Shown here: piece by piece, positions 40,700 to 48,651 of the stretch | How positions within the stretch are numbered: the first letter of the stretch is position 1 | Layout of the letters: every line of letters starts with the position of its first letter | NCBI GenBank assembly: GCA_013822345.1 | Contig: PNKH01000019.1 | Location: forward strand, 1-64,000 | Reading direction: 5' to 3' | Length of the DNA stretch: 64,000 bases | From: Isosphaera sp. | GTDB lineage: Bacteria > Planctomycetota > Planctomycetia > Gemmatales > Gemmataceae | Translations under genes and position numbers: made by a program | Notes under the pieces: model-generated | The model's database searches: none | The model's input: only the letters and a program-made list of their open reading frames with translations | Told to the model about the DNA's origin: nothing

Positions 40700-41287
40700 A
40701 TGGCCGACGTCGAGGTGCCCGACCCGAAGGAAGTCGGGGAGAAGGCCGCCGACCCGTTCACCCGCCAGGTCGCCCTGAGCGTGGCCGTGTACGCGGTCGC
40801 CCTGGCGGTCACCGCGCTCGGCGGGAGCAACGCCGGCAAGGACATGATGATGGCCCAGCAGCAGGCCACCAACGAGTGGGCGTACTACCAGGCCAAGGTG
40901 GTCCGCGAGAACCTGTACCAGGTCGAGGCCGAGAAGCTCGACCTGGAACTCGAACTCCGCGGCGCGGAACTGACCGAGGCGGCCCGCCGGCGGGTCGAAA
41001 AGACCCGCGACCAGTACCGCGAGCGGGCCGCCCGGTACACCCGGGAGAAGGAGGAGATCAAGGCGAGGGCCGAGGGGCTGGAGAAGGACCGGGACGTGGC
41101 CGGGCGCCGGGACCCGTACTTCGACTACGCCGAGGTGCTGCTCCAGATCGCGATCGTCCTGGCGTCGGTCGCGATGCTGTCCGGCAAGCCGTGGCCGTAC
41201 TACGCGAGCCTCGCGGTGGCCGGCCTCGGCCTGGCTCTGTGCGTCAACGGGTACGGGCTGTTCGTGCGGGTGCCGGGGCTGGAGTAG
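40700..41287 (+). CDS. DUF4337-family membrane protein
   Basis: The 195-aa protein has a short acidic N-terminus, a helix (QVALSVAVYAVALAVTALG), a long charged coiled coil (about residues 50-135), and two closing helices (LLQIAIVLASVAMLSG and YYASLAVAGLGLALCVNGYGLF). The motif NEWAYYQAKVVRENLYQVEAEKLDLE is typical of DUF4337. Function is unknown. It converges on the exported superoxide dismutase gene across a long hairpin. Confidence 0.85.
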   Translation: MADVEVPDPKEVGEKAADPFTRQVALSVAVYAVALAVTALGGSNAGKDMMMAQQQATNEWAYYQAKVVRENLYQVEAEKLDLELELRGAELTEAARRRVEKTRDQYRERAARYTREKEEIKARAEGLEKDRDVAGRRDPYFDYAEVLLQIAIVLASVAMLSGKPWPYYASLAVAGLGLALCVNGYGLFVRVPGLE

Positions 41288-41294
41288 CGGGGGA

Positions 41295-41386
41295 GTGTGA
41301 GTGCGAGTGCGAGTGCGAGGAAGGACAGAAGACCCGAGTCGGTGCCGGTCTTCTGTCTTTCCTCGCACTCGCAGTCGCACTCACAC
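41295..41386. repeat. Long hairpin between DUF4337 and superoxide dismutase genes
   Basis: Arms of 40 bp, nearly perfect, contain a run of GTGCGA hexamers (GAGTGCGAGTGCGAGTGCGAG) and AGGACAGAAGACC. The loop is 12 nt. The element sits between convergent stops and should terminate both transcripts. Its sequence, much less GC-rich than the surroundings, is unlike the other repeat families here. Confidence 0.9.
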
Positions 41387-41396
41387 TTTCCCCGCG

Positions 41397-42104
41397 TCAC
41401 TTCTTCCCGGCCTTCGCGAACAGGTCGGCGACGAAGTCCCAGTTCACCACCCCGTACCACGCCTCGACGTACTTCGCCCGCAGGTTCCGGTACTTCAGGT
41501 AGTACGCGTGCTCCCACACGTCCACGCCCAGGAGCGGCGTCTGCCCGTCCATCACCGGGTTGTCCTGGTTCGCCGTCTTCGCCACCGCCAGCGGCTTGTC
41601 CTTCCCGACCACCAGCCACGCCCACCCGCTCCCGAACTGGCCGGTCGCCGCGGCCAGGAACTCCTTCTTGAACCCGTCCACGGTGCCGAAGCTGGCGTCG
41701 ATCGCCTTGGCCAGGTCGCCCTTCGGCCCGGCCCCGCCCGGCTTGGTCATCATCTGCCAGAACCAGGTGTGGTTCAGGTGCCCGCCGCCGTTGTTCCGGA
41801 CCGCCGTCTGCACCTTCTCCGGCAGCTTCTTGTAGTCCCGGACCAGCTCGACCAGGTCCTTCCCGAGGGCGTCCGGGGCGTCGGCCGCCAGCGCCTTGTT
41901 CAGGTTGTCGACGTACGCCTGGTGGTGCTTGGTGTGGTGGATGGTCATCGTCTCGGCGTCGACGACCGGCTCCAGCGCCTCGTAGGCGTACGGCAGCTTC
42001 GGGAGGGTGAACTCCTTCTTCTGCCCGGCGCGGGCGAGCGGCGGGACGGCCAGGGCGGCAGCCCCGGCGGCGGCGGACCGGAGCACGTCACGGCGGGTGA
42101 GCAT
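41397..42104 (-). CDS. Exported Fe/Mn superoxide dismutase
   Basis: The 235-aa protein has a twin-arginine signal (TRRDVLRSAAAGAAALAVPPLARA) followed by a complete Fe/Mn superoxide dismutase: LPYAYEALEPVVDAETMTIHHTKHHQAYVDNLN, NNGGGHLNHTWFW, FGSGWAWLV and DVWEHAYYLKYRN. The metal ligands (His, His, Asp, His) are in place. It should detoxify superoxide outside the cytoplasm. The ATG with GGAG 8 bases upstream is preferred over a GTG nine bases earlier, which leaves no space for a ribosome binding site. Confidence 0.93.
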   Translation of the reverse strand: MLTRRDVLRSAAAGAAALAVPPLARAGQKKEFTLPKLPYAYEALEPVVDAETMTIHHTKHHQAYVDNLNKALAADAPDALGKDLVELVRDYKKLPEKVQTAVRNNGGGHLNHTWFWQMMTKPGGAGPKGDLAKAIDASFGTVDGFKKEFLAAATGQFGSGWAWLVVGKDKPLAVAKTANQDNPVMDGQTPLLGVDVWEHAYYLKYRNLRAKYVEAWYGVVNWDFVADLFAKAGKK

Positions 42105-42209
42105 GGCGGACACTCCAGGGGACGGGAGGCGCGAGGGGGCGGGCGACGATGAGATGGTAGCGACCGGCGCGCCGCCCGGTTAGCGACGCTCCGGAGAAGC
42201 GTCGCGCCG

Positions 42210-43091
42210 TCAGTCCCGGTCCCACAGCTCGTCGGTGGCGCCGAGGTCGAAGACGCGCTCGGCGTCGCGCAGGGCGAGGATCGCCGGCGGGTCGCCGGGC
42301 GGGGGCGGGTTCCGGGTCCGGTCCGTCCGCCCCTCGACGTGCCCGTCCAGGAACGCCACGTTCGCGATCCCGCCGAAGAACCGGTGGTGGACGGTCGGGA
42401 ACTGCCGGCCCGGCGGCTCCGCCCCGCCGACCTCGACCAGCCCCGGCCCGCCGGTCAGCGGGGAGGCGGTGCTCGTCCCGACCGCGGTCACGAAGCAGAC
42501 GGTCTGGCTGGTGCTCGCGACGTGGTCGAGCCGCACCCGGTCCCACACCTCGCCGCCGGGGGTGGTTCGGATCGGGGCGAGGTACCGGTAGTTGTACCCG
42601 TACCCGCCGGTCCCGCCGTCGAACGTCAGGTACACCTTCCCGGGGGCCTTGGCCGGGGTCCGCAGGGCGTGCTGGCTGTTCTCCAGGTACGGCATCAGGT
42701 GCCCGTCCCGGTGGTCGACCAGGTTCCCCGCGGCGTCGGCCGACCCGAACCACCACCGGAACCCGCCGCCCGGCTCCGCCGTCCGCAGCGGCGGGAGGAC
42801 GCTCCCGTTCGCCGACGCGTAGTTCTGGACCGCCAGCCCGAGCTGCTTCAGGTTGTTCTGGTCCGCGGTCCGGATGCTCGCGGCCCGGACCTTCTGGACG
42901 GCCGGCAGGAGCAGCCCGACCAGGACGGCGATGATCGCCATGACGACGAGCAGTTCGACCAGGGTGAACCCCCCTGGAGCGCGGCCGTCCCGGCCGCTGC
43001 CCGGCGAAGAGCGGCCGGGACGGCCGCGGTCCCAGGGGGGGGTGAACGCGCGGCGGGGCACGGGTCGGACCTCCGGGCGGGGCACGTCCAT
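42210..43091 (-). CDS. DUF1559 prepilin-type protein with a repeat-extended leader
   Basis: The 293-aa protein has a type IV prepilin motif, [53 protein letters not shown], and the DUF1559 tail with [12 protein letters not shown]. Such proteins are abundant in planctomycetes; their assembly role is unclear. The leader before GFTLVE is about 42 residues, against a usual 5-15, because a 70-bp palindrome stands in it. RRAFT and GGFT flank the insert as an 8-bp direct repeat at DNA level. The start codon is uncertain: two ATGs lie next to each other, and neither has a clear ribosome binding site. Confidence 0.88.
   Translation of the reverse strand: MDVPRPEVRPVPRRAFTPPWDRGRPGRSSPGSGRDGRAPGGFTLVELLVVMAIIAVLVGLLLPAVQKVRAASIRTADQNNLKQLGLAVQNYASANGSVLPPLRTAEPGGGFRWWFGSADAAGNLVDHRDGHLMPYLENSQHALRTPAKAPGKVYLTFDGGTGGYGYNYRYLAPIRTTPGGEVWDRVRLDHVASTSQTVCFVTAVGTSTASPLTGGPGLVEVGGAEPPGRQFPTVHHRFFGGIANVAFLDGHVEGRTDRTRNPPPPGDPPAILALRDAERVFDLGATDELWDRD
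42962..43047. mobile_element. Palindromic element (MITE-like) with 8-bp direct repeats in the prepilin leader
   Basis: The direct repeats GGGTGAAC stand at 42962-42969 and 43040-43047. The 70 bp between them form an inverted repeat, with CCCCCTGG and AGCGCGGCCGTCCCGGCC on the left and the complement on the right. Insert plus one repeat is 78 bp, a multiple of three, so the frame is kept. Removing it restores [12 protein letters not shown], the normal prepilin motif. This is what a recent insertion with target-site duplication would look like. Confidence 0.8.
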
Positions 43092-43236
43092 CATGTCCCG
43101 CGGCGGGCCGGCGGGCAACCGCCGACCCGCCCCTTGCTTTCGGCCGACCCCCGGCCGACAATGCCCCGTGCCCGGGTCCGCCCGGGCTCCCGCCGGTTCG
43201 ACCCACGTTCCCGCACCCCGCTTACCGGAGTCACGC

Positions 43237-43800
43237 ATGCTGCGCTTCGCTGCCCGGGCCGCCGCCGTCGCGGCCGCCGTCGCCCTGGCCGGGTCCGTCG
43301 CCCTGGCCGACGACACCAAGCTGAAGGTGAAGGAGGGGGACAAGTTCCCGAACGTCGAGCTGAAGGCCGCCCAGGTGGACAAGCTGGCGGGGAAGAAGGC
43401 CGGCGACTCGGTCAGCATCGCCGACCTGAAGGGGAAGACGGTGGTGGTGTTCTTCTACCCGCGGGCCCTGACGGGCGGCTGCACGGTCGAGTCGTGCGGG
43501 TTCCGGGACCAGGTGAAGGCGGGGCTGCCGAAGGACGTGGTGATCCTCGGGGCGAGCAACGACGGGACGGAGCTGCAGCAGAAGTTCATCGACAAGAACG
43601 AGCTCCCCTACCCGCTGCTGTGCGACACCGAGTTCAAGCTGATCCGGGAGCTGGGGATCGCCAACGCCGAGAAGGCGACGGCGGCCAAGCGGGTGACGTT
43701 CGTGGTCGACAAGGAGGGGAAGATCGCGAAGATCTACGACAAGGTGACCCCGGCGTCGCACCCGAAGGAAGTGATCGAGTTCGTCAAGACGCTGAAGTGA
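43237..43800 (+). CDS. Exported peroxiredoxin (AhpC/TSA family, Bcp-like)
   Basis: The 187-aa protein has a signal peptide ([21 protein letters not shown]) and a thioredoxin-fold peroxidase domain. [12 protein letters not shown] holds Cys82, in the peroxidatic position, and Cys87, in the second position used by BCP-type enzymes. [16 protein letters not shown] and [25 protein letters not shown] are further family marks. It should reduce peroxides in the periplasm with a thioredoxin-like donor. It lies near the exported superoxide dismutase, with the prepilin gene between. Confidence 0.92.
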   Translation: MLRFAARAAAVAAAVALAGSVALADDTKLKVKEGDKFPNVELKAAQVDKLAGKKAGDSVSIADLKGKTVVVFFYPRALTGGCTVESCGFRDQVKAGLPKDVVILGASNDGTELQQKFIDKNELPYPLLCDTEFKLIRELGIANAEKATAAKRVTFVVDKEGKIAKIYDKVTPASHPKEVIEFVKTLK

Positions 43801-43814
43801 CCCGCGCCCCCGCG

Positions 43815-43892
43815 TAGCCGCGACGCGGAGTCCTCGGAGCGGAGCGCGACGCACCCGTCGCGCTCCGCTCCGAGGACTCCGCGTCGCGGCTA
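43815..43892. repeat. GTAG-headed 37-bp inverted repeat after the peroxiredoxin gene
   Basis: Perfect 37-bp arms starting TAGCCGCGACGCGGAGTC flank a 4-nt loop; a G before the left arm gives a GTAG head. It follows the stop by 14 bp and is well placed as a terminator. Together with the next repeat it fills most of a 330-bp stretch (43801-44130) in which I see no gene. Confidence 0.93.
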
Positions 43893-43928
43893 AACGGTTG
43901 CCCGGGCCGTTTCGTTCTCAGCGGAGTT

Positions 43929-44003
43929 GTCGCACCCGCTCCCTGACGGTCGCGGTTCGCCAGCCGACACGGCGAACCGCGACCGTCAGGGAGCGGGTGC
44001 GAC
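43929..44003. repeat. Palindromic repeat, family C, reversed order of arms
   Basis: The 33-bp arms are the same unit as in the other family C copies, but each half points the other way: the CACCCGCTCCCTGACGG ends lie outside and the GGCGAACC ends face the loop (9 nt). The unit can thus pair in both orientations, as in bacterial interspersed mosaic elements. Confidence 0.93.
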
Positions 44004-44130
44004 ACCCCCCAGACCACCTGACCTCACGACACGAACCAAACGGCCCTGAACGGTTGCGAAGTGCCCTTGCATCTCTCGGTCGGCGTCCGCTACCGTGTCA
44101 ATTCGTCCCCGAACAAGGAGGTTCCGGGCC

Positions 44131-44352
44131 ATGATCGTTTCCGACCCGTCCGTCTTCGTCCACGACGCCCCCGCCGCCGACATCGACCCGACGGAAGCCC
44201 GGTGGGCGGCCGAGTACCTGTCGCTGATGATCGACCGCCTCGGCCCGGACTCGCCGGTCGGGATGGTGCTGCGGCAGACGCGGCGCGAGCTGGCGAGCCT
44301 GACCCAGGCCGCCCCGGCGACGGTCATCGGCCCGCTCCGGATCGCCGCCTGA
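44131..44352 (+). CDS. Small protein of unknown function
   Basis: The 73-aa protein has a perfect AAGGAGG ribosome binding site 9 bases before its ATG. It contains DPTEARWAAEYLSLMIDRLGPDSPVGMVLRQTRRELASL, probably two helices. No family is recognised. It converges on the TIGR02996 gene with 5 bp between the stops. The upstream 127 bp to the repeat show no gene. Confidence 0.6.
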   Translation: MIVSDPSVFVHDAPAADIDPTEARWAAEYLSLMIDRLGPDSPVGMVLRQTRRELASLTQAAPATVIGPLRIAA

Positions 44353-44357
44353 CCGCG

Positions 44358-45716
44358 TCACCGCCGCACGCCGTGCCGGAGCCGGTCGCCGAGCTGCCGG
44401 GCGAGTTCGTCGAGCCCCGGCATGTCGTGGTCCGGGGCGAACGCGAACGTCTCGATCCGGTCGAGGTCGAGCATCTGCGGCAGCCGCCGCAGGTCCGCTC
44501 GCGACACCCCGTCCACGCCCCAGGCCGAGATCGCCAGGTGTCGGAGTTGCTTGAGCAGCGGCGACCGGACGAAGAGGTCGATCACCTCGCGGCTGAGGAA
44601 CACCGACACGAGCCGCAACTCGTCCAGGTCCGGCAGGGTCGCGCCGCCGAGCAGCCCCGCGAGTTGGTCGGCGTGCAGGTCGGCCTCGACGGTCAGCTTC
44701 CGCAGCCCTGCCCAGGCCGGGCCGGTGGTCAGCGGGCGGAACACGTCGGGGGGGTCGGGGGTGCGGACCCACTCGGCGAAGGAGTCGACGCCGGAGGGGA
44801 CCACGACCCTCAGCTCCCGGAGGCCGGCCAGCCGGGGCGAGCGCGCCAGCACCCCGGGCCGGCCCCCGCCCGGGTCGGCGTCCGCGTGGAGCTCGACGTC
44901 CAGGGCCTCCAGCCGGGCGAGGTCGGCGGCGGCCACTGCGGCGGCGGCGTGGTCGCTCCGGACCGGGACGGCCAGCCGCCGGAGTCGGCACACCCGCGGC
45001 GACCCGAGGGCGGCGGACAACTCCCACGGGCCGGCGGACGGCAGCCGCAACTCGTCCAGCCGGTCCAGGCTCGGGTGGTCGAGGGCGAGGCGGAGTTCGC
45101 CGGAGCCGGCCCTCGACACGGAGAGGGTTCGCAACCCGACGGGGTACGGGCCCGGGCCGCCGAAGTAGGAGGCGACCGTGTGGAGGAACGTGAGCGGGTT
45201 GGTGCCCAGCCAGCAGGCCAGCACGGGGTCGGGGCCCGGCTCCGCCGGCCGGTCGTACGACAGCGACTCCGGGAATCCGCGGCGGAACCCGACGAAAGGG
45301 AACCGTACGACCTCCCGGTGCTCCCTCATGTTCTGCCAGACGCCGGTCCTGACCCCGTCGAACGTCTCGGTCGTCGCGTACGGCTGGCCGGGCGCGCGTC
45401 GGACCCCGAACCAGCCCGCGACCTTCCCCAGCCGCCCCGCCGGCTTCGGCGCGGGCGGCCGCAGCCCGACCGCCGCGCACACCTCGCCCCACCAGTCGAC
45501 CCAGTGCTCGGCGAACAGCGCCCCGGCCCGCTCCTCCAGCGCCGCCCGGGCGTTCGAGTCCGGGTGCAGCCGCTCCGCCTCGATCTGCACCCGGATGAAC
45601 TCCGCCCGCGCCGCGTTTCCGCCCTCCTCGATACAGTCGGCGTACGCCAGCCGGACGGTGTCGTCGGCCGGGTCGGCCACGACCGCCGCCAACAGTGCCC
45701 GCTCGTCCGCGGTCAT
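44358..45716 (-). CDS. TIGR02996-domain protein with leucine-rich repeats
   Basis: The 452-aa protein starts with the planctomycete TIGR02996 module: MTADERALLAAVVADPADDTVRLAYADCIEE, followed by ARAEFIRVQIEAERL. The rest consists of irregular leucine-rich repeats of about 25 residues, e.g. LRTLSVSRAG, LDELRLPSAG, LAGLRELRVVVPSG and LDELRLVSV. No catalytic site is seen; LRR proteins of this group are expected to bind other proteins. The ATG overlaps the stop of the upstream transglutaminase-like gene (ATGA), so they are co-translated. Confidence 0.85.
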   Translation of the reverse strand: MTADERALLAAVVADPADDTVRLAYADCIEEGGNAARAEFIRVQIEAERLHPDSNARAALEERAGALFAEHWVDWWGEVCAAVGLRPPAPKPAGRLGKVAGWFGVRRAPGQPYATTETFDGVRTGVWQNMREHREVVRFPFVGFRRGFPESLSYDRPAEPGPDPVLACWLGTNPLTFLHTVASYFGGPGPYPVGLRTLSVSRAGSGELRLALDHPSLDRLDELRLPSAGPWELSAALGSPRVCRLRRLAVPVRSDHAAAAVAAADLARLEALDVELHADADPGGGRPGVLARSPRLAGLRELRVVVPSGVDSFAEWVRTPDPPDVFRPLTTGPAWAGLRKLTVEADLHADQLAGLLGGATLPDLDELRLVSVFLSREVIDLFVRSPLLKQLRHLAISAWGVDGVSRADLRRLPQMLDLDRIETFAFAPDHDMPGLDELARQLGDRLRHGVRR

Positions 45717-47485
45717 TTCCCGCCCTTCACCCGGGCCAGGTTCTGCTCCACCTGCGCCGCCTCCTTCGGGTGGTTCGTCTCCTTCAGGTACGCCAGCGCC
45801 TGCTCGTGCAGCCGGACGCAGTACTCGCTCACCATGTTCCCGCGGCGGGTCGGCACCTTCGGCAGCAGCTCCAGGTAGAACTTCGCCATCAAGGCGTCCC
45901 CGCCCTTCAGCTCCTTCGCCACCTCCTGCATCCGGGCCACCATCCGCGGCACGTACCGCCCCTCGTCCGGGAACTTCTTCACCGTGAACGCCAGCCCGTT
46001 GAACGCCCCGATGAAGTCCTTCCCGTCGGCCAGGTACTCGGCCAGCTTCAGCCGGGCGTCGCACGCCAGGTCCGGCCGGCCCAGGTTCTCGTACCCGCCG
46101 ACCGCCTTCAGGAACGTCGCCGCCCGCGACCGCTTGTCCTTCACCGGCGTCAACAGGTCGTCCAGGAGCCGCCACGAGAAGTCCGGGAACTTCACGAACG
46201 TGACCAACAGCTTGTCCGCCAGCCGGGTCGCCTCGACCGGGTCGACCAGCTTCCCGTCGTCGTGCAGCCGGGCCAGCTCCCGCCACGCCCCCTCGCACAT
46301 CGGGTACAGCGCCAGCACCTTGTTCAGGTACGCCACCTGCTGCTTCGGGGTGTACCCCTTGCCGTCCGACACCACCGGGTACGCCCGCATCAACAGGTCG
46401 GCGTGCCGGCTGTTCGCCGGGGCGGTCCCGACCGCCGTCAGCCGCCGCTCCATGTCCCGGTCGGTCGTTTCCCGCCCGGTCTTCGGGTCGCGGAAGGAGC
46501 CGACGTAGTAGTGGTCGATGTTGTACCGCCCGAACGACTCCAGGGTGAACGTCACCGCCTCCTTGTTCACCGCCTTCACCTCGGCCCACATCACCCAGGC
46601 GTGGAGCCCCCCGGAGTTCCCCTCCCCGTGGATGTACTCGGCCGGGACCAGCACCGACTTCGCCACCCGGGCGGCGAAGTCGGCCTGCATCGCGCACACC
46701 CCGCCGTGCTCCCTGATGCTCGGCAGGGTGTACGGCTTGCCGTTCAGCTTGCACACCTCCGACCGTGTCTGGAGCATCACCGTGTCGTACACGATCTCCT
46801 TGTAGATCGAGCCGATCCCGGACCGCTTCTTCAGGTAGTTCGTCACCGCCCAGTCCCGCTCGTCGACCGGGGTCCGGTGGTTCACGGCGTGGACCTGGAA
46901 CTCCCACGGGAGCTGCTGCTGCGGCCCCTTCAGCTTCGCCTGCCGGTCCAGGGCGTACCTGAAGTTGTCGACCGCCCCGACCTTCGCGACGGTTTCCGGC
47001 AGGGTGCTCTTCGTCCGGACCTGGTGCATCCGGTAGTCGTACACCCCGGCCGGGTTGTCCCAGACGACGGCGACGGCGACGGCCAGCTCGTCGTTCGCCT
47101 TCACCGCCGCCGGGTCCGCCCTCCACAGGTCGCGGAACACGGCCATCGCCGCGGCCGGCTTGTCGTCCAGCGGGTCGATGGCGGTGAACAGCGTCTCCCG
47201 GACCTCGGCGTTCTCCGCCAGGAACGCGAACAGCGGGTCGGCGTCGGCCCCGAGGTCGACCTTCAGCGCGTCCCCGTGCCGGGCCTCGAAGTACCGGGCG
47301 AACGCCGCCCGGACCGCCTTGTACTCGCCCTTGGCGAACGCCTTCTCGCTCAGCCCGTCGGCCGGGCCGACGATCAGGTCGACGAGCGCCTTCTCGGCGT
47401 CCGGCGGGGCGGACCGGGCGGTCGGGGAGAGGAGCGGGAGGAGGCCGGCGGCGAGGGCGGCCGCGGCCAGGTGACGGGCGCGCAT
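45713..47485 (-). CDS. Exported transglutaminase-like protein
   Basis: The 590-aa protein has a signal peptide (HLAAAALAAGLLPLLSPTARS). A transglutaminase-type core is suggested by EHGGVCAMQADFAARVAKSVLVPAEYIHGEGNSGGLHAWVMW, near residues 265-310, with Cys and His in the order of the papain-like triad. The N-terminal 250 residues and C-terminal 250 residues are helical; the latter may be TPR-like (QVAYLNKVLALYPMCEGAWRELARL). The substrate is unknown. It is joined to the next gene by ATGA. Confidence 0.75.
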   Translation of the reverse strand: MRARHLAAAALAAGLLPLLSPTARSAPPDAEKALVDLIVGPADGLSEKAFAKGEYKAVRAAFARYFEARHGDALKVDLGADADPLFAFLAENAEVRETLFTAIDPLDDKPAAAMAVFRDLWRADPAAVKANDELAVAVAVVWDNPAGVYDYRMHQVRTKSTLPETVAKVGAVDNFRYALDRQAKLKGPQQQLPWEFQVHAVNHRTPVDERDWAVTNYLKKRSGIGSIYKEIVYDTVMLQTRSEVCKLNGKPYTLPSIREHGGVCAMQADFAARVAKSVLVPAEYIHGEGNSGGLHAWVMWAEVKAVNKEAVTFTLESFGRYNIDHYYVGSFRDPKTGRETTDRDMERRLTAVGTAPANSRHADLLMRAYPVVSDGKGYTPKQQVAYLNKVLALYPMCEGAWRELARLHDDGKLVDPVEATRLADKLLVTFVKFPDFSWRLLDDLLTPVKDKRSRAATFLKAVGGYENLGRPDLACDARLKLAEYLADGKDFIGAFNGLAFTVKKFPDEGRYVPRMVARMQEVAKELKGGDALMAKFYLELLPKVPTRRGNMVSEYCVRLHEQALAYLKETNHPKEAAQVEQNLARVKGGK

Positions 47486-47514
47486 GAGCGGGACTCCGGG
47501 GGAGGAAACGGCCA

Positions 47515-48651
47515 TTATGCCCGGTCCGGGCCGCTGTTTCCACCCCCGGGCCGGACCGCGACCCGCACCGGCCGCTCGGCCTCGGCGAACCGGAACGCGG
47601 CGTCGACGGCGTCGAGCGGGAAGGTGTCGGCGACCAGCCCGGCGAACGGGTAGCAGGCGTGGTGGGCGCCGAGGAAATGCACCGCGGCGGCGAGGTCCGG
47701 CGGGGCGTAGTTGTGGACCCCGACCAAGGTGAGGCACCGGCGGACGACCGCCTCCGGCTCGACCGGCACCGTCCCGACCGGGGACACCGCCCCGACCCAC
47801 ACGACCGTCCCGCCGACCCGCGCCGCGGCCAGCGACAAGGCGGCTGCGTCGGCCGACCCGCTCAGCTCCAGCACCACGTCGGCCCCGCGGCCGGCGGTGA
47901 GCGCCTTCGCCGCGTCAACCAGGTCGGCCGGCTTCGCGAGGTGAGCCGCCCCGAACCGCGACGCCTGTGACAGCCGGGCGTCACTCACGTCGCAGGCCAG
48001 GACGGTGTAGCCATCCGACGCGGCCGCCGCGCAGGCCGTCAGCCCGAGCATGCCGAGACCGACGACGGCGACCGTGCCGTCCGAGCCGGAAGCGTCAGCG
48101 ACGGGTCGAGGTGGGCCGTCGCTGACGCTTCCGGCTCGGACGGCGCGGAAGGCCGCCATGACCGTCGCGGTGGCGCACCCGGCCGGGGCGGCGACCGCGT
48201 CCGGCAGCTGCGGCGGCACCTTCACCACCGCCGTTCCCGGCAGCAGCCGGCAGTGCGTCGCCAGCCCGCCGAGCGGCGCGTCGCCGTCGGCGTGCGGCTC
48301 GTGCCCGTACTTCCGGAGCGATTCGCACTTCTGCGGCAGTCCGCGGGTGCAGAAGAAGCACCGGCCGCACCCGACCGCCACCGCCCACACCACCCGGTCG
48401 CCGACCCGCACCGGCTCGCCCGCCACGTCGCGGAGTTCACCGTTCACCTCTTCCACCACGCCGACCGGCTCGTGCCCCAGTACCGACGGCGTCGGCTGGG
48501 TGCGGCGGCCGGCGAACGTGTGGAGGTCGCTGCCGCAGACGGTGCAGAGCGCGACGCGGACGAGCGCCTCGCCGGGGCCGGGCCGCGGCGCGGCCGAGCA
48601 CCCGAACCGGAACGGCTTCCCGGGGCCGTCGAACACGGCGGCGCGGATCAT
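47515..48651 (-). CDS. Zinc-dependent alcohol dehydrogenase (MDR family)
   Basis: The 378-aa protein has MDR features: VALCTVCGSDLHTFAGRR, with catalytic zinc Cys, and GHEPVGVVEEV. CGRCFFCTRGLPQKC is the four-cysteine structural zinc site. GTVAVVGLGMLGLTACAAA is the NAD(P)-binding Rossmann loop. The fold resembles MDR dehydrogenases linked to phosphonate breakdown, but no phn genes are near, so the substrate is open. A family B palindrome is translated in frame at about residues 170-191, just before the Rossmann strand. The start overlaps the transporter gene (ATGA). Confidence 0.88.
   Translation of the reverse strand: MIRAAVFDGPGKPFRFGCSAAPRPGPGEALVRVALCTVCGSDLHTFAGRRTQPTPSVLGHEPVGVVEEVNGELRDVAGEPVRVGDRVVWAVAVGCGRCFFCTRGLPQKCESLRKYGHEPHADGDAPLGGLATHCRLLPGTAVVKVPPQLPDAVAAPAGCATATVMAAFRAVRAGSVSDGPPRPVADASGSDGTVAVVGLGMLGLTACAAAASDGYTVLACDVSDARLSQASRFGAAHLAKPADLVDAAKALTAGRGADVVLELSGSADAAALSLAAARVGGTVVWVGAVSPVGTVPVEPEAVVRRCLTLVGVHNYAPPDLAAAVHFLGAHHACYPFAGLVADTFPLDAVDAAFRFAEAERPVRVAVRPGGGNSGPDRA
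48079..48141. repeat. Palindromic repeat, family B, inside the alcohol dehydrogenase gene
   Basis: The 63-bp palindrome starts GTCCGAGCCGGAAGCGTC and ends GACGCTTCCGGCTCGGAC. It adds 21 residues containing GSVSDGPPRP and ASGSDG between AAFRAVRA and TVAVVGLG without a stop. Confidence 0.95.
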
